From: Bubalus kerabau
Lineage: Eukaryota; Chordata; Mammalia; Artiodactyla; Bovidae
Length of the DNA stretch: 64,000 nucleotides
Direction of reading: 5' to 3'
NCBI RefSeq assembly: GCF_029407905.1
Contig: NC_073627.1
Span: forward strand, 157,113,697 to 157,177,696
Below, piece by piece: positions 43,383-54,384 of the stretch. The translations under genes and the position numbers were made by a program. Each line of letters begins with the position of its first letter. Position 1 is the first letter of the stretch. The notes under the pieces were generated by a model. The model was not told the DNA's origin. It saw only the letters and a program-made list of their open reading frames with translations, and did not search any database.

Positions 43383-44279
43383 ATAGATCGGCAGGGAGAT
43401 GGCAGTGGAGGAAAAGAGTAGGATCCATCATTTGGTGGGCCTGAACCGTTTAGAGGAGAGATTACCTACAGCCATGTGGCCATCACATGTCGATGAGCCT
43501 GGAATCAAAGAGGAGGCCTTGAAGGGAGGGTAGCAACTCTGGAGGGGAGTTTGGATGTGAATAAAGGGCTTTGTAGAATAGACAGGCTTTAAGTCCAGCT
43601 GAGGTTGGATCTGGCCCAGGTGGTGGCTCTCACATCAAGGTGGGGTGCTTGGTATGTCCTTTCTACCTTGCTCCCTGCTGCATCTGCAGGACCAGAGTGC
43701 ACTCCAGGGTTACTCTTGAACGAATGAAGAGTGAGTTACTCCAGAAATATTTGCTTGGTGAAGACTCACTGAAGCAAGGAGAGAAAGATTTGCCCTTAAA
43801 GTGACATGTAGATGGAATCTTATTTGTATTCATAAGTGCATTTGAATTCTGAAAACTATGAAATTGGGTGTGGATCTCAGCTTCCAGTATGTGGATGCTG
43901 GGAATCCCTGCTTTGTTCAGACATTGTTTTATTACTGCTGCAAGGTTTTGAAAATGAAAAGGCTCACATTCTGCCATATTTCAAAGCTCGATTCAAAGAA
44001 AAATTATTTGCAGCCAACAAAGAAAAACGATGGAGCTCTGAGTAGCATTCTTTGAGAAGCAATTTCAAGTGGTGGTTGTCACTGATTTAGGTGACACCTG
44101 GCTTACTGCAGGATAAAGCAGAAGTGCTTTCATGTAACAGTCCAAAGGCGATGAGGGCTCCAAGACAGTCTGGGTGTGAAGTCAAGTTCAAGCTGCGTGC
44201 GAGGTTGGGGTGGAGTAGCATTTTATCAGTACCATAACAAAGCAATCCAGAGCAGGGATTGTTGATGTTCTCATGTCTC
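43383..44279. other. Unassigned sequence
   Basis: Frames of 104 (minus, 43663-43977) and 65-69 codons (plus, 43836-44055) overlap. Nothing recognised. Confidence 0.4.
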
Positions 44280-44640
44280 TACTGATTTCCTTTTGTCTCA
44301 GTGGCAGATTCTGCTTCCTCACGCTGACCACAATTGCATTCTGGCCCCATGGGCTCTCAGGAATATTTGTCTCTGCACAATGAGGGGGAGCATCTCTATT
44401 CTCTCCCCTTGGACCTGGGAAGCTTTGTGACTGCTACAAAAATGGCCAGCATGGTTGATGAGGCTGTGTTAGAAGACATGACTCAGCTTCTGCACGGGCC
44501 TCTCTCAGGACCTCTGCCTTGGGCCACTTTTAGGGGGAATCTGGCTCTGCTAGAGCAGCTATCCCAGTCACCCGCGTGGAGCAGAGGTATGATGTTCCCA
44601 GTAAGCCTGCCCACGCTGCAGGTTGATTCTGAGTTTTGAT
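44280..44640. other. Possible ancient LTR/MER-like relic with a 101-codon frame
   Basis: Words such as gactgctacaaaaatggccagcatgg and ctgccttgggccac recall old mammalian MLT/MER text. The frame at 44334-44639 is open but has no known domain. Confidence 0.3.
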
Positions 44641-44849
44641 GAAGTTTGATATAAGCTACAGGGACCTGGAAACATTTCTATGTACCTCTCAAGGACCATA
44701 GAGAAGTCCCTAAATAATAAGTAACATCTAGTTCAAATGCAAAGCTTACTTTGAAAGAATTTCTTGTAGTGAAACTCTTCAAAGCCTTCTCTTCTAATGA
44801 GCTCTGATTTTTACCAAATTTTTAAAAATTAATCTTTATCCTCTAAGTT

Positions 44850-45019
44850 TGTGGTAGGTAGAATTGAGATGGACTTTGAGATTGTCTGGTAGACACATTC
44901 TACCTGGTCCTGGTAGACACATTCTCTTAGTTATTTGGTCAAACACTAACCTAAGTCCCTGAATTTTACAGCTGTAATTAAGGTCCCAATCAGTTGATCT
45001 TAAGAAGGAGATTCTCATG
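44850..45019 (+). mobile_element. MaLR/MLT1-like LTR, left part
   Basis: ttatttggtcaaacactaacctaag and gctgtaattaaggtcccaatcagttgatctt are MLT1-group words. It resumes at 46770 (ggtggacctgaccaaatcagg) after an L1. A short duplication of tggtagacacattct lies at 44889-44926. Confidence 0.65.
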
Positions 45020-46067
45020 CACCTATGGTCAGCTAATTTATGACACAGGAGGCAAGAATATATAATGGAGAAAATGCAGTCTCTTCAATAAATGGTGCTG
45101 GGAAAACTAGACAAATATGTGTAAAAGAATGACATTAGAACACCCTCTTACACCATAGACAAATATAAACCACAAATGGATTAAAGGCCTAAATATAAGT
45201 GTGGATGCTATAAAAGTCAAATGCAGAACACTCACTGACATAAATCACAGCCAGATCTTTCTGGATCCACCTCTTAGAGTAATGAAAATAAAAATAAACT
45301 ACTGGAATCTAGTTAAACTTAAAAGCTTTTGTAAAACAAAGGAAACTACAAAAAAAAATGAAAAGAGGACCCACAGAATGGGAGAAAATATTTGCAAACA
45401 AAGTGACCAACAAGGGATTAGTCTCAAAATAGACAAACAGCTCATGCAGCTCAATTAAAAAAAAAAAATGATGCAGTCAAAAAATGGGCGGAAGATCTAA
45501 ATAGGCATTTCTCCAAAGAAGACATAACAGATGGCCAAAAAGCACATGAAAAGTTTCTCAACTTTGCTATTTATTGGATAAAAGCAAATAAAAATTGCAA
45601 TGAGATATTACTTCACACTAGTCAGAATGGCTAGCATCAAAAAGTCTACAAACAGTAAATGCTGGAGAAGGTATGGAGAAAAAGGAATCCTCCTACGTTG
45701 TTGGTGGGAATGTAAATTGGTATAACCATTATGGAGAACAGTGTGGAGGTTCCTTAAAAAACTAAATATAGAACTACCATATGATCCAGCAATCCAACTC
45801 CAGGGCAAATATCTGGAGAAAATAATAATTTGAAAAGATACATGCATCCCGATGTTCATTGCAGCACTATTTATTGATACGATATGGAAGCAACCTAAAT
45901 GTACATCGACAGAAGAGTGGATAAAGAAAATGTAGTACATATATACAACGGAGTATTACTAAGCCATAAAAAGATGAAATAATGTCATTTGCACCAACAT
46001 GGATGGATCTAGAGATTGTCATACTGAATGGAGTCAGTAAAAGGAAAAATATTGTATGATATTGTTG

Positions 46068-46218
46068 AGGATGAGATGGCTGGATGGCATCACTGACTCA
46101 ATGGATGTGAGTCTCAGTGAACTCCGGGAGTTGGTGATGGACAGGGAGGCCTGGCGTGCTGCGATTCATGGGGTCGCAAAGAGTCGGACACGACTGAGCA
46201 ACTGATCTGATCTGATCT
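46068..46218 (+). mobile_element. BovB-tail SINE inside the L1
   Basis: tgaggatgagatggctggatgg to gagcaactgatctgatctgatctgatt. The 3' end is a (CTGAT)n repeat, a variant of the usual (ACTGA)n tail. L1 text is continuous across it (gtatgatattgt to gtttatatgtgg). Confidence 0.9.
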
Positions 46219-46450
46219 GATTGTTTATATGTGGAATCTAAAAAAAATGAACTTATTTACAAAACAGAAATAGTGTTACAGAAGTAGAAAACAATCTTAT
46301 GGTTACCAGGACAAGAAGTGGGGAGGAATAAGTTGGGAGATTAGAATTGACAGATACACACTACTGTATGTAAAATAAATATTAATAAGTAATAAGGACC
46401 TACTGTGTAGCACAGAGAACTCTACTCAATACTCTGTAAGACCTATATGG

Positions 46451-46643
46451 CAGCAGTCCCCAAGCTTTTTGCCACAAAGGACTGGTTTTTGTGGAAGACA
46501 ATTATTCCGTAGACATAGGGGAGGGGAGATGGTTTCAGAATGATGCAAGTGCATTTCATTTATTGTGTACTTTATTTTTATTAATATATCAGCTCCACCT
46601 CACATTAGATCAGGCATTAGATCCTGGAGCTTGGGGACCCCTG
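46451..46643. mobile_element. hAT-type miniature transposon (193 bp) with TIRs and 8-bp TSD
   Basis: Terminal inverted repeats CAGCAGTCCCCAAGCT (46451-46466) and AGCTTGGGGACCCCTG (46628-46643) match at 14 of 16 bases. The flanks CTATATGG (46443-46450) and CTATACGG (46644-46651) form an 8-bp target duplication with one change, the hAT size. L1 text is continuous when the element is removed. No transposase; it would have moved with a partner enzyme. Confidence 0.88.
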
Positions 46644-46769
46644 CTATACGGCAAAGTAACCCAAAAGAGAGCAGATATATGTGTTGGTATAACTGATTCA
46701 TTATACTGTACACCTGAAACTAACACAACATTGTAAATCAATTATACTCAGATTAAAAAAAAAAAAAAA

Positions 46770-46831
46770 GATTATTCTTGGTGGACCTGACCAAATCAGG
46801 TAAGCCCCTGAAAGAACAAGACTTTTTTTGA
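46770..46831 (+). mobile_element. MaLR/MLT1-like LTR, middle part
   Basis: cttggtggacctgaccaaatcaggtaagcccctgaaag continues the LTR after the L1, then is cut by a polyadenylated insert. Confidence 0.6.
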
Positions 46832-47062
46832 AGAATGCAATTTGAATTGTGAGAGGGATTCAATGTGAGGAAGATACTCAGTATAATGTACCTTTGGGAA
46901 AAGCTTAGTAAGCTCACACGTGCCCCATTTATCTGAAGTGATACAAATTTTGAACCATCATTGAATTTCAGCAGATTGTGTAATTTATCTAAACAATGTA
47001 TTGCAAGCATTTGGAACAACCAATTGAATAATAAAAGGTCTTTGTACATTTAGGAAAAAAAA
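46832..47062 (+). mobile_element. Possible short retrocopy with AATAAA and A-tail
   Basis: About 220 bp that is not LTR text, with AATAAA near 47028 and an A9 run at 47054-47062. GAAGAA occurs on both sides (about 46833 and 47063), a short possible target duplication. It reads as a 3'-UTR piece of unknown origin. Confidence 0.5.
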
Positions 47063-47385
47063 AGAAGAAAGATTCTTTCTTGCTGGCTAAATGACCCTGG
47101 CTGACAATCAGTGAGGAAATGGTAACCTCAGTTCAACAACCACAGTGAGTTGAATTCTGCCACAGCTACATGAACCAGGAAGGGGATCTTGAGCTCCTGA
47201 TGAGACTGCAGCTGGTGGACACATTGACATTGGTCATGTGTGACAATGAGCAGCGAATCCCGTCATGCAGTGCGGGACCATGATGTATAGAACTGTGAGC
47301 TAGTAAATGGGTGTTGTTCTGAGTAAAAAATTTATAATAATTTGTTATGCAGCAATAGATAATTATTGCAAACTCCATGAATGTG
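47063..47385 (+). mobile_element. MaLR/MLT1-like LTR, right part
   Basis: attctttcttgctggctaaatg then the LTR 3' end: gaactgtgagctagtaaatggg and cagcaatagataattattgcaaac. The polyadenylation word is the variant agtaaa. Confidence 0.7.
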
Positions 47386-47917
47386 AACCCCCAAAACATT
47401 ATCCCCTCTTACCAATGTTTCCTCTCTGTACTCCCACATACAGGTACACTAGACCAAAGATGAGCAGTTTGCATCATGTCCCAGCATCCTATATAACTGA
47501 TGCCCTTTCCCTCCCAGGGTACCAAGCTGGGATGATGTATTTGATGGTCACCCCAGTCAGGTCACCCCACTCCCTGACAGTCTCCTGGTCAGTCAAAAAT
47601 TTTCCCAAGGAAGAAGTGAACGGAATTTCACATGTGGAATTTCTGACTATTGTTACTCTTGGAAGAAAATTGTCTATAAAAAAATGTAAAATTGCTTATT
47701 ACTTTTATTGATCTTACAACTTTAGACTCTGTGTTTAGAATTGGCTATAGATTAAGCTACTTGAGCCAGACAGAGACTTTCAATTGAGGTCTCTATGCAA
47801 GTGAACATCTAGGGAAAGCAATCGCTGACTAAGACAACAGGTGTGGACCACATGAATCTGAAACCACATGAACCAAGGTGAAGGCCTCTGTAGTGACATC
47901 AAAATTATCTCCACTCA
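47386..47917. other. Unassigned sequence
   Basis: A 134-codon plus frame (47307-47711) begins within the LTR and continues here; it has no known domain. Confidence 0.4.
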
Positions 47918-48470
47918 GAATCTAAAAGTATGATATTATTTGGAAATAGAGTCTTTGTAGATACAATTAGTTACGGGCTTCCCTTGTGGCTCAGCTGGTA
48001 AAGAATCCACCTGTAATGTGGGAGACCTGGGTTTGATCCCTGTGTTTGGAAGATCCCCTGGAGAAGGGAAAGGCTACCCATTCTGGTGTTTTGGCCTGGA
48101 GAATTCCATGTACTGTACAGTCCATGGGGTTGCAAAGAGTCAGACACAACTGAGCAACTTTCACACTTAGGATGAAATTGTCCTGGATTTAGGAGATGAG
48201 TCCTAAGTCCAATGAGTGGTGTGCTTATAAGAAGAGGACACAGAGAGGCACAGAGAGATGGCCATGTCAGGATGAGGCAGAGGCTAGAATCGATTCAGTC
48301 AAATCCAGGGAACTCCTGGAGCCATGAGAACCTAGAAAAGGCAAGAAAGGACCCTTCTGTGGAGCTATTGAGGAAGCATGGCCCTTGGGATACCATGTTT
48401 CAGATTTCTAGCCTCCAGAACCATGAGAGAATTAATCTCTGTCATTCTAACCACTGGGTTTGTAATCTCT
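47918..48470 (+). mobile_element. MLT1-type LTR split by Bov-tA
   Basis: gtatgatattatttggaaatagagtctttg before the SINE; gatgaaattgtcctggatttag, tcttataagaagaggacacagagag, and tctagcctccagaaccatgag after it. Sense orientation. Confidence 0.82.
47986..48168 (+). mobile_element. Bov-tA SINE inside MLT1
   Basis: gggcttcccttgtggctcagctgg head with A box, gggtttgatccctg B box, body to caactgagcaactttcac. Target duplication not clear. Confidence 0.92.
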
Positions 48471-49440
48471 TTCTCTCTGTCTTTCTTTTATTTTTCTTCA
48501 GTTAAGACCGCAAAGGAGATGATTTACTATACACGTGTTACATTCAGCCACAAATGAGAAGAAAACTAGTCCACAAAGTCACAGGTCTGGGGAAAGGACC
48601 AAAAGGGACCACTTGGATATGAGCAAGGTGGGTCTCTCAAAGATGATCAAGGTGATCAGAATGGCCATCGATGTCCCAGATCCACTGAGACAAGTTCTAG
48701 ATTGTAGGCTTGTACAACAATTTGTACCAGCTTCTCTGGCCTCTGGCTTCCCTTGTTTTTGCTCTGTGACTTCAATGGGTGTACAATTTACCTGAAGCTC
48801 TGTCTCATTGTTCTTCTTTCGTGCTTCAGTCTGCACACTCCCTTCTTCCTCCACTAGCAACCGATCATAACCAGAGGCAGAGAATAAAACAAGAAATCAT
48901 TAGTTTTATTAACAAGTTTAGGTATCTCTTTCTTTATGTATGCATGCTCATTTGTGTTTCTCTGTGTATACTTTCAAAATACATATTTGGAGCTGTCAAT
49001 GAAAAATTTAATTAATAGTTTAAAAATAAAATAAAATTAAAAAAAAAAAATAATAGTCAATCTAAAAGGGGAGTAGAGAATTTCATTGAAGCCAATCTGA
49101 GAATTGTAACTCAAGTTATACTTTCAGAAAACTATTTGAGGGCTGTTCTGCTTGTTAGAAGTCCAAAGCACAGTCATCTTCATTTTTGAGACAAGGGATC
49201 GTAGATCAAAATGACACAGTGACATCCTGACATTTCACATAAAGTTCACCAAAGGTACTTAGTCCAGATCTGCACATACGAAGTGAGCAGCAGGTCACCA
49301 CGACCACTTAGACAGAACTAGGAAAAACAAAATTAATCTTCTAAGGGATTATGTTGCTGGTGTCAGAAGAATAAATTAAAAAACAACAACAACAACAATG
49401 TTGATCTTTATGGATGAGTAGGCATTCCCACCTTTGAGAA
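48471..49440. other. Unassigned sequence with an A-rich tail
   Basis: An AATAAAATAAAATT word followed by an A12 run near 49027-49050 could be the end of a retroposed transcript, but no target duplication is seen. Frames near 48535-48860 overlap on opposite strands. Confidence 0.4.
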
Positions 49441-49640
49441 GGTCTGGTTAATATATAATGCACATTATGTATTAATATATATATTATATATATATTAATA
49501 CACATTGTATACATTAATGTATATATTAATATACATGTATATATTAATATATACATTGTATATATGTATACAATATATATATTGTATATATATGCATATA
49601 TTATACAATGTATATATTAATATACATTGCATATTAGGGA
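49441..49640. repeat. AT-rich palindromic tract
   Basis: About 200 bp of TATA, ATTAATAT and TACAATGTATA words, with several self-complementary stretches. Strong cruciform potential. Confidence 0.9.
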
Positions 49641-49861
49641 GAGCCCAGTATGGGCAGGGACTATGTTATGCTTCAGTTTTCCTGTCCTGCCTTAAAACAT
49701 AAATTTTATTCCATTAGAGCCATTTCAGTGTAAGTAGAAGATAGTATGCTACTTCACCCCTAAATACTTCTGCGTTTTTCAGAATTTTTTTTGAAATTTA
49801 TTGTCTTCTGGCACCTAATATTACTGATGATAGCCCTTGTGACAATTGTTTGCTTTTTAAA

Positions 49862-49983
49862 TTTTTGGCTGCATCCCTCAGCATGTGGGACCTTATTTCC
49901 CCAACTGGAAATCGAACCTGTGCCCCCTGCATTGGAAGGTGGAGTCTTAGCCACTGGACTACTGGGAAATCCTTATTTCTATG
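49862..49983 (-). mobile_element. Short CHR-type SINE
   Basis: Antisense copy (tttttggctgcatccctcagc to ccactggactactgggaaatcc). TTTTTAAA at 49854-49861 and 49984-49991 is a possible target duplication. Confidence 0.85.
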
Positions 49984-49991
49984 TTTTTAAA

Positions 49992-50261
49992 AGAATGATG
50001 GAGATGTATAAAATGGCACCAACACCAAATCTGGAATGATTGAGCATCAGAATAACTAACAATAAAAGCAGATTACAACTTATTGATGCAGTGGAATGCC
50101 TGCTAAGAAATAAAAGCGTATTTTAGAGAAAAGAAATCCGGCAGAATTCACCTTAACCAAACAACCAAAGTTAACATCGCCAGAATTGGCGACAAACTGA
50201 TACCATGTTCCTTCTGATATAAGGCATCATGAAAGACAAAATACTACTTTTTTTTTAGGAA
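49992..50261. other. Unassigned sequence
   Basis: AT-rich, no frame. Confidence 0.4.
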
Positions 50262-50584
50262 AAACTTTTTATTTGTGTTGAGGTATAGCTGATTAACAAT
50301 GCTGTGACAGTTTTAGGCGAACAGCAAAGGGACTCAGCCATACATATACATGTATCCACTCCTCCCCAGTCTCCTTTCCCATTCAGGCTGCCACATAACA
50401 CTGAGCAGAGTTCCATGTGCTATACAATAAGTCCTTGTTGGTTATTCATTTTAAATATACCAATGTGTACATTTCCATCCCAAACTCCCCAACTATCCTT
50501 CCCCCCATCTTTCCCCTGGCAACCATAAGTTCTCTGAGTCTTTGAGTCTGTTTCTGAAGTTCATTTCTTTTTATTTATTTTTTT

Positions 50585-50849
50585 AAAAGATTTCTTTATT
50601 TTGTTTTTGGCTGTGCTGGGTCTTCGTTGCTGCATGTGAACTTTCTCTAGTTCTGGGGAGCCGGCTTCTTACTGCAATGGCTTCTCTTGTTGGGGAACGT
50701 GGGCTCTAGGGCATGTGGGCTTCAGTAGTTGCGGTGTGTGGGCTCAGCGTGGAGCACAGGTTTAGTTGCTCTGCAGCATGTGAAATCCTCCTGGTCTGGG
50801 GATTGACCTCTATTCCCTGCTTTGGCTGGAATTCTCCACTGGACCACTT
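50585..50849 (-). mobile_element. CHR-type SINE inside L1
   Basis: Antisense long form: ttctttattttgtttttggctgtgctggg to ccactggaccactt. L1 text continues on both sides (aagttcatttcttt and ctgtttagattccac). Confidence 0.88.
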
Positions 50850-51182
50850 ACCCTGTACCATTTCTGTTTAGATTCCACATATAACAGATGTCATATGATA
50901 TTTCTCCTTCTCTATCTGACTTACTTCACTCAGTTTGACAACTTCTAGGTCTATCCATGTTTCTGTAAATGGCATTATTTCACTCTTTCTAATGGCTGAG
51001 TAATATTCCGTTGTGTATGTATATATATACCACATCTTTATCCATTCCTCTGTTGATGAACATTTAGGTTGCTTCCATGTCTTGGCTACTATAAACAGTG
51101 CTGCAATGAACATTGGGGTGCAATGAACTTTTGGACAATGTTTTTCTCCGGATATACACCCAGGAAGGGGATTGCAGGGTCA

Positions 51183-51450
51183 TGCTGCTGCTAAGTCACT
51201 TCAGTCGTGACCGACTCTGTGCGACCCCATAGATGTCAGCCCACCAGGCTCTCCTGCCCCTGGGATGCTCTAGCCAAGAACACTGGAGTGGGTTGCCATT
51301 TCCTTCTCCAATGCATGAAAGTGAAAAAGTGAAAGTGAAGTCGTTCAGTTGTGTCTGACTCTTAGCGACCCCATGGACTGCAGCCCACCAGGCTCCTCCA
51401 TCCATGGGATTTTCCAGGCAAGAGTACTGGAGTGGGGTGTCATTGCCTTT
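51183..51450 (-). mobile_element. Bov-A2 SINE inside L1
   Basis: Antisense dimer: gctgctgctaagtcacttcag, the linker catgaaagtgaaaaagtg, second unit to ggggtgtcattgcc. About 30 bp of L1 seem missing at the site, so no target duplication is seen. Confidence 0.93.
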
Positions 51451-51950
51451 TTTTAAGGAACCTCCATCCAGTTCTCTGTAGTGGCTGTACCAATTTATAA
51501 TCTCACCAACAGTGTAGGAGGGTTCCCTTCTCTCCACACCCTCTCCAACATTTATTGTTTGTGGATTGTTTGATGATAGCCATTTTGACTGCTGTGAGGT
51601 GATATCACATTGTTTTGATTTTCATTTCTCTAATAATTAGTGGTTATTGAGCATCTTTTTTGTTCCTCTTGGTCATCTGCATGTCTTCTTTGGAGAAATG
51701 TCTATTTAGGTCTTCTGCTCATTTTTCATTTGAGTTGTTTGTTTTGATGCCGTTAAGTGTCGTGAGCTGTTTGTAAATTTTGGAGACCAATCCCTTATCA
51801 GTCACATCATTTGCAAATATTTTCTCCCAATCTGTGGGTTGTCTTTTTGTTTTGTTTATTGTTTCCTTTGCTGTGCAAAAAGCTTTTAAATGTAAGTAAG
51901 TCTTCGTTTTTGCTTTTATTTCCGTTATTCTGAGAGACAGATATTGAAAA

Positions 51951-52482
51951 AGATATTGCTGTGATTTATATTAGAGACAAAATATTACTTTAATAGTATT
52001 CCGTCTAAAGCCTAACCATAAGACATCAGACAAACCATCAATGAGGGACATTTTACAAAATCAGTGTAATGAAAAAAATTGTAATTTAAATATTACAAAG
52101 TCATAAAAGAAAAAGGCTGAGGAACTGTTCCAGATTAATAGAGATTAAAGGAACATGAAACAAAATGTACTGTATAATTCTGGATTTGATCAAAGACCAG
52201 GAAAAAGAAAAGAGCCATAAAAAGGACATTATTGGGACAATTGACAACAGTGGACAGTGTTCTATGGATCAGATAATAGCATGGTGCCAGAGTTCAATTT
52301 CCTGGCTTTGATGGTGGTGTTATGGTTATGTAAGAAAAAGCTTTTGTTCTTAGGAAATTCTTACCACTGTAAAACTTTAATTGTAATATATATTTTCTTT
52401 TTTGTCTATTTAGTTATTTTACTGCTTTTTTTTTCCCTTTAATATTTTATTATAAAAGTTGACAGTTATGGTACTGTTACAG
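51951..52482. other. Unassigned AT-rich sequence
   Basis: Few GC words; a T8 run near 52428. No family. Confidence 0.4.
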
Positions 52483-52628
52483 ACTGATCCCTGGGTCAGG
52501 AAGATCCCCTGGAGAAGGAAATGGCAACCCACTCTAGTATTCTTGCCTGGAAAATTCCAAAGACAGAGGAGCCTGTGGGCTATAGTCCATGGGATCACAA
52601 CAGTCGGACATGACTTAGTGACTAAACC
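52483..52628 (+). mobile_element. Bov-tA SINE, head truncated
   Basis: Begins at the B box (ctgatccctgggtcagg) and ends gacatgacttagtgac. The 5' tRNA-like part is absent. Confidence 0.88.
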
Positions 52629-52631
52629 ACA

Positions 52632-52752
52632 TGGACTGAATTGTATCCTTCCAAAATTTATACCTTGGAGTCCTAAACCTCAGTAACTTACAACGAGGCT
52701 GTATTTGGGGACAGGGTGTTTAAGGAGGTAATAAGTTAAACTGAGGTTATTA
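52632..52752 (+). mobile_element. MLT1-type LTR fragment
   Basis: gaattgtatccttccaaaatttataccttgg and ggaggtaataagttaaactgaggttattag follow the MLT1 word order. It is cut on the right by a Bov-tA. Confidence 0.7.
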
Positions 52753-52967
52753 GGGGGTTTCCCAGGTGGCTCAGTGGCTAAAGAATCTGCCTGCAATGCA
52801 GCAGACGCAGGATATGTGGGTTCTATTTCTGGGTCTGGAAGATCCCCTGGAGGAGGGCATGGAAACCCACTCCAGTATTCTTGCTTGGAGAATTCCATGG
52901 ACAGAGGAGCCTGACGGGCTACGGTCCATGGGGTCACAAACAGTTGGACATGACTGAGCAACTGAGC
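52753..52967 (+). mobile_element. Bov-tA SINE
   Basis: gggtttcccaggtggctcagtgg head; B box variant gggttctatttctgg, so the polymerase III box is damaged. Ends gagcaactgagcatg, running into a microsatellite. Confidence 0.92.
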
Positions 52968-53026
52968 ATGTGCGCGCGCGCACACACAGACACACAGACA
53001 CACACAGACACACACACACACACACT
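52968..53026. repeat. (GC)n(CA)n microsatellite at the SINE tail
   Basis: TGCGCGCGCGCACACACAG, then CACACAGA variants and (CA)n. The alternating purine-pyrimidine run could adopt Z-DNA. Confidence 0.95.
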
Positions 53027-53705
53027 TATATCTTATTCCCTTTTTACATCTGTGTAGTATTGTTGCTGCCATAACTATTTTTCAGATTTCAAAAATAATA
53101 TCTATTTGTTTTAAAGATTCAAATGTACAGTAGCCCTTCACGTTATACATTTTATTTTTCTTTTGTTTACAATATTTCCTGATTCTCACCCCCACATCCA
53201 GCAAACGGCTCTTCTGGTGCTCAGCACAAACCCCTGTGCCTTAGCACTGCATGCATGAGAAGAACAAGATGAAACACACACTCAGCGTTAAGCACCTCCT
53301 GCGTGCTGTTCTATAGGAGTTGGAATATGGGGCAGGTGCCACAACGAACAATAACATCTTGTGAATTGGTTAATTTGTCTTACTTGTCACAGGCACTGGG
53401 GCTCAGAATGCTGCCCATGCGCATGCCCAGAGGCTCCCATGATCTGCAGTCCTGTGAGTAGCTCCAATTAGAACGACGACAGGTCTGCAGACAATGCAGG
53501 CACTCTGCTCACCCAACTACTCACATGTTTGGAAAATGAATCATCATCTTCATCTCTCCGTGCACACTGCCAACACAAGCTGGGGAGTGAGGCAGTCCTT
53601 GGCTGAGAATTAATCAACTTCTAACACGATCATTTTAAAGCTTTCACGGGAGTTTACATCACCATCAGAGGTGGCTCTGGCAAAGTAGTAAGAAGTTTAA
53701 TCCAT
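53027..53705. other. Unassigned sequence
   Basis: No frame or family supported. Confidence 0.4.
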
Positions 53706-54165
53706 TTCTTAAAAAATTTTTATTGGAGTGTAGTTGATTTACAATGTTGTGTTAATTTCTGCTATACAGCACAGTGAGTTAGTTATGTGTGTATTAGTTG
53801 CTCAGTGTCCGACTCTCTGTGACCCTATGGGCTATAGCCGGCCAGGTTCCTCTGTCCATGGAATTCTCCAAGAAAGAATACTGGAGTGGATGGCTGTTCC
53901 TTTCTCCAGGGGATCTCCTGACCCAGGGATCAAACCCAGGTCTTTTGTATTGCAAGTAGACACTTAACCATCTGAGGCACCAGGGAAGCTCATGTTAGTT
54001 ATAGATATACATATATTCACTCTTTTTTAGCTTCTTTTCCCATATAGGCCATTACAGAGTATTGAGTAGGGTTCCCTGGGCTATAGAGTAGGTTCTTATT
54101 AGTTATCTATTTTATATATAGTAGTGTGTATATGTCAATCCCAATATTTGTCTTTGGTATGTGCG
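53706..54165 (-). mobile_element. L1 3' end, antisense, split by Bov-tA
   Basis: ttattggagtgtagttgatttac before the SINE; ggccattacagagtattgagtagg and taggttcttattagttatc after it. Antisense 3' UTR. Confidence 0.85.
53787..53993 (-). mobile_element. Bov-tA SINE with 9-bp target duplication
   Basis: Antisense copy of 207 bp. GTTAGTTAT at 53778-53786 and 53994-54002. Confidence 0.93.
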
Positions 54166-54171
54166 TAGGTG

Positions 54172-54384
54172 TGTAACCATGCGTGCTCAGTCACAGTCAT
54201 GTCCGACCCTTTGGACTGTAGCCTGCCCAGCTTCTCTGCCCATGGAATTTTCCAGGCAAGAATACTGGAGTGGGTTACCATTTCCTTCTCCAGGGAATCT
54301 TCCCAACCCAGGGATCGAGCCCATGCCTCCTGTGTCTCCTGCATTGCACCCAGATTCTTTATCTGCTGAGCCATCAGGGAAGCC
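54172..54384 (-). mobile_element. Bov-tA SINE, antisense
   Basis: gcgtgctcagtcacagtcatg to ctgagccatcagggaagcc, adjoining the L1 end above. No target duplication read. Confidence 0.9.

Larger units (their letters stand above)
45020..46769 (+). mobile_element. L1 ORF2 end and 3' UTR inserted in the MaLR LTR
   Basis: From cctatggtcagctaatttatgac (late ORF2) to actcagattaaa and an A15 tail (46754-46768). The final ORF2 part is visible as a broken frame at 45201-45458. Two elements interrupt it: a BovB tail and a hAT-type element. The flanks read agattctcatg and agattattctt, a poor target duplication. Confidence 0.85.
50262..51950 (-). mobile_element. L1 3' half, antisense, split by two SINEs
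   Basis: Antisense L1: ttgaggtatagctgattaac and ccacataacactgagcagag (3' UTR), actcagtttgacaacttctagg, then ggaacctccatccagttctc and cccttatcagtcacatcatttgc (ORF2 end). About 1.2 kb without the SINEs. No complete frame. Confidence 0.88.
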
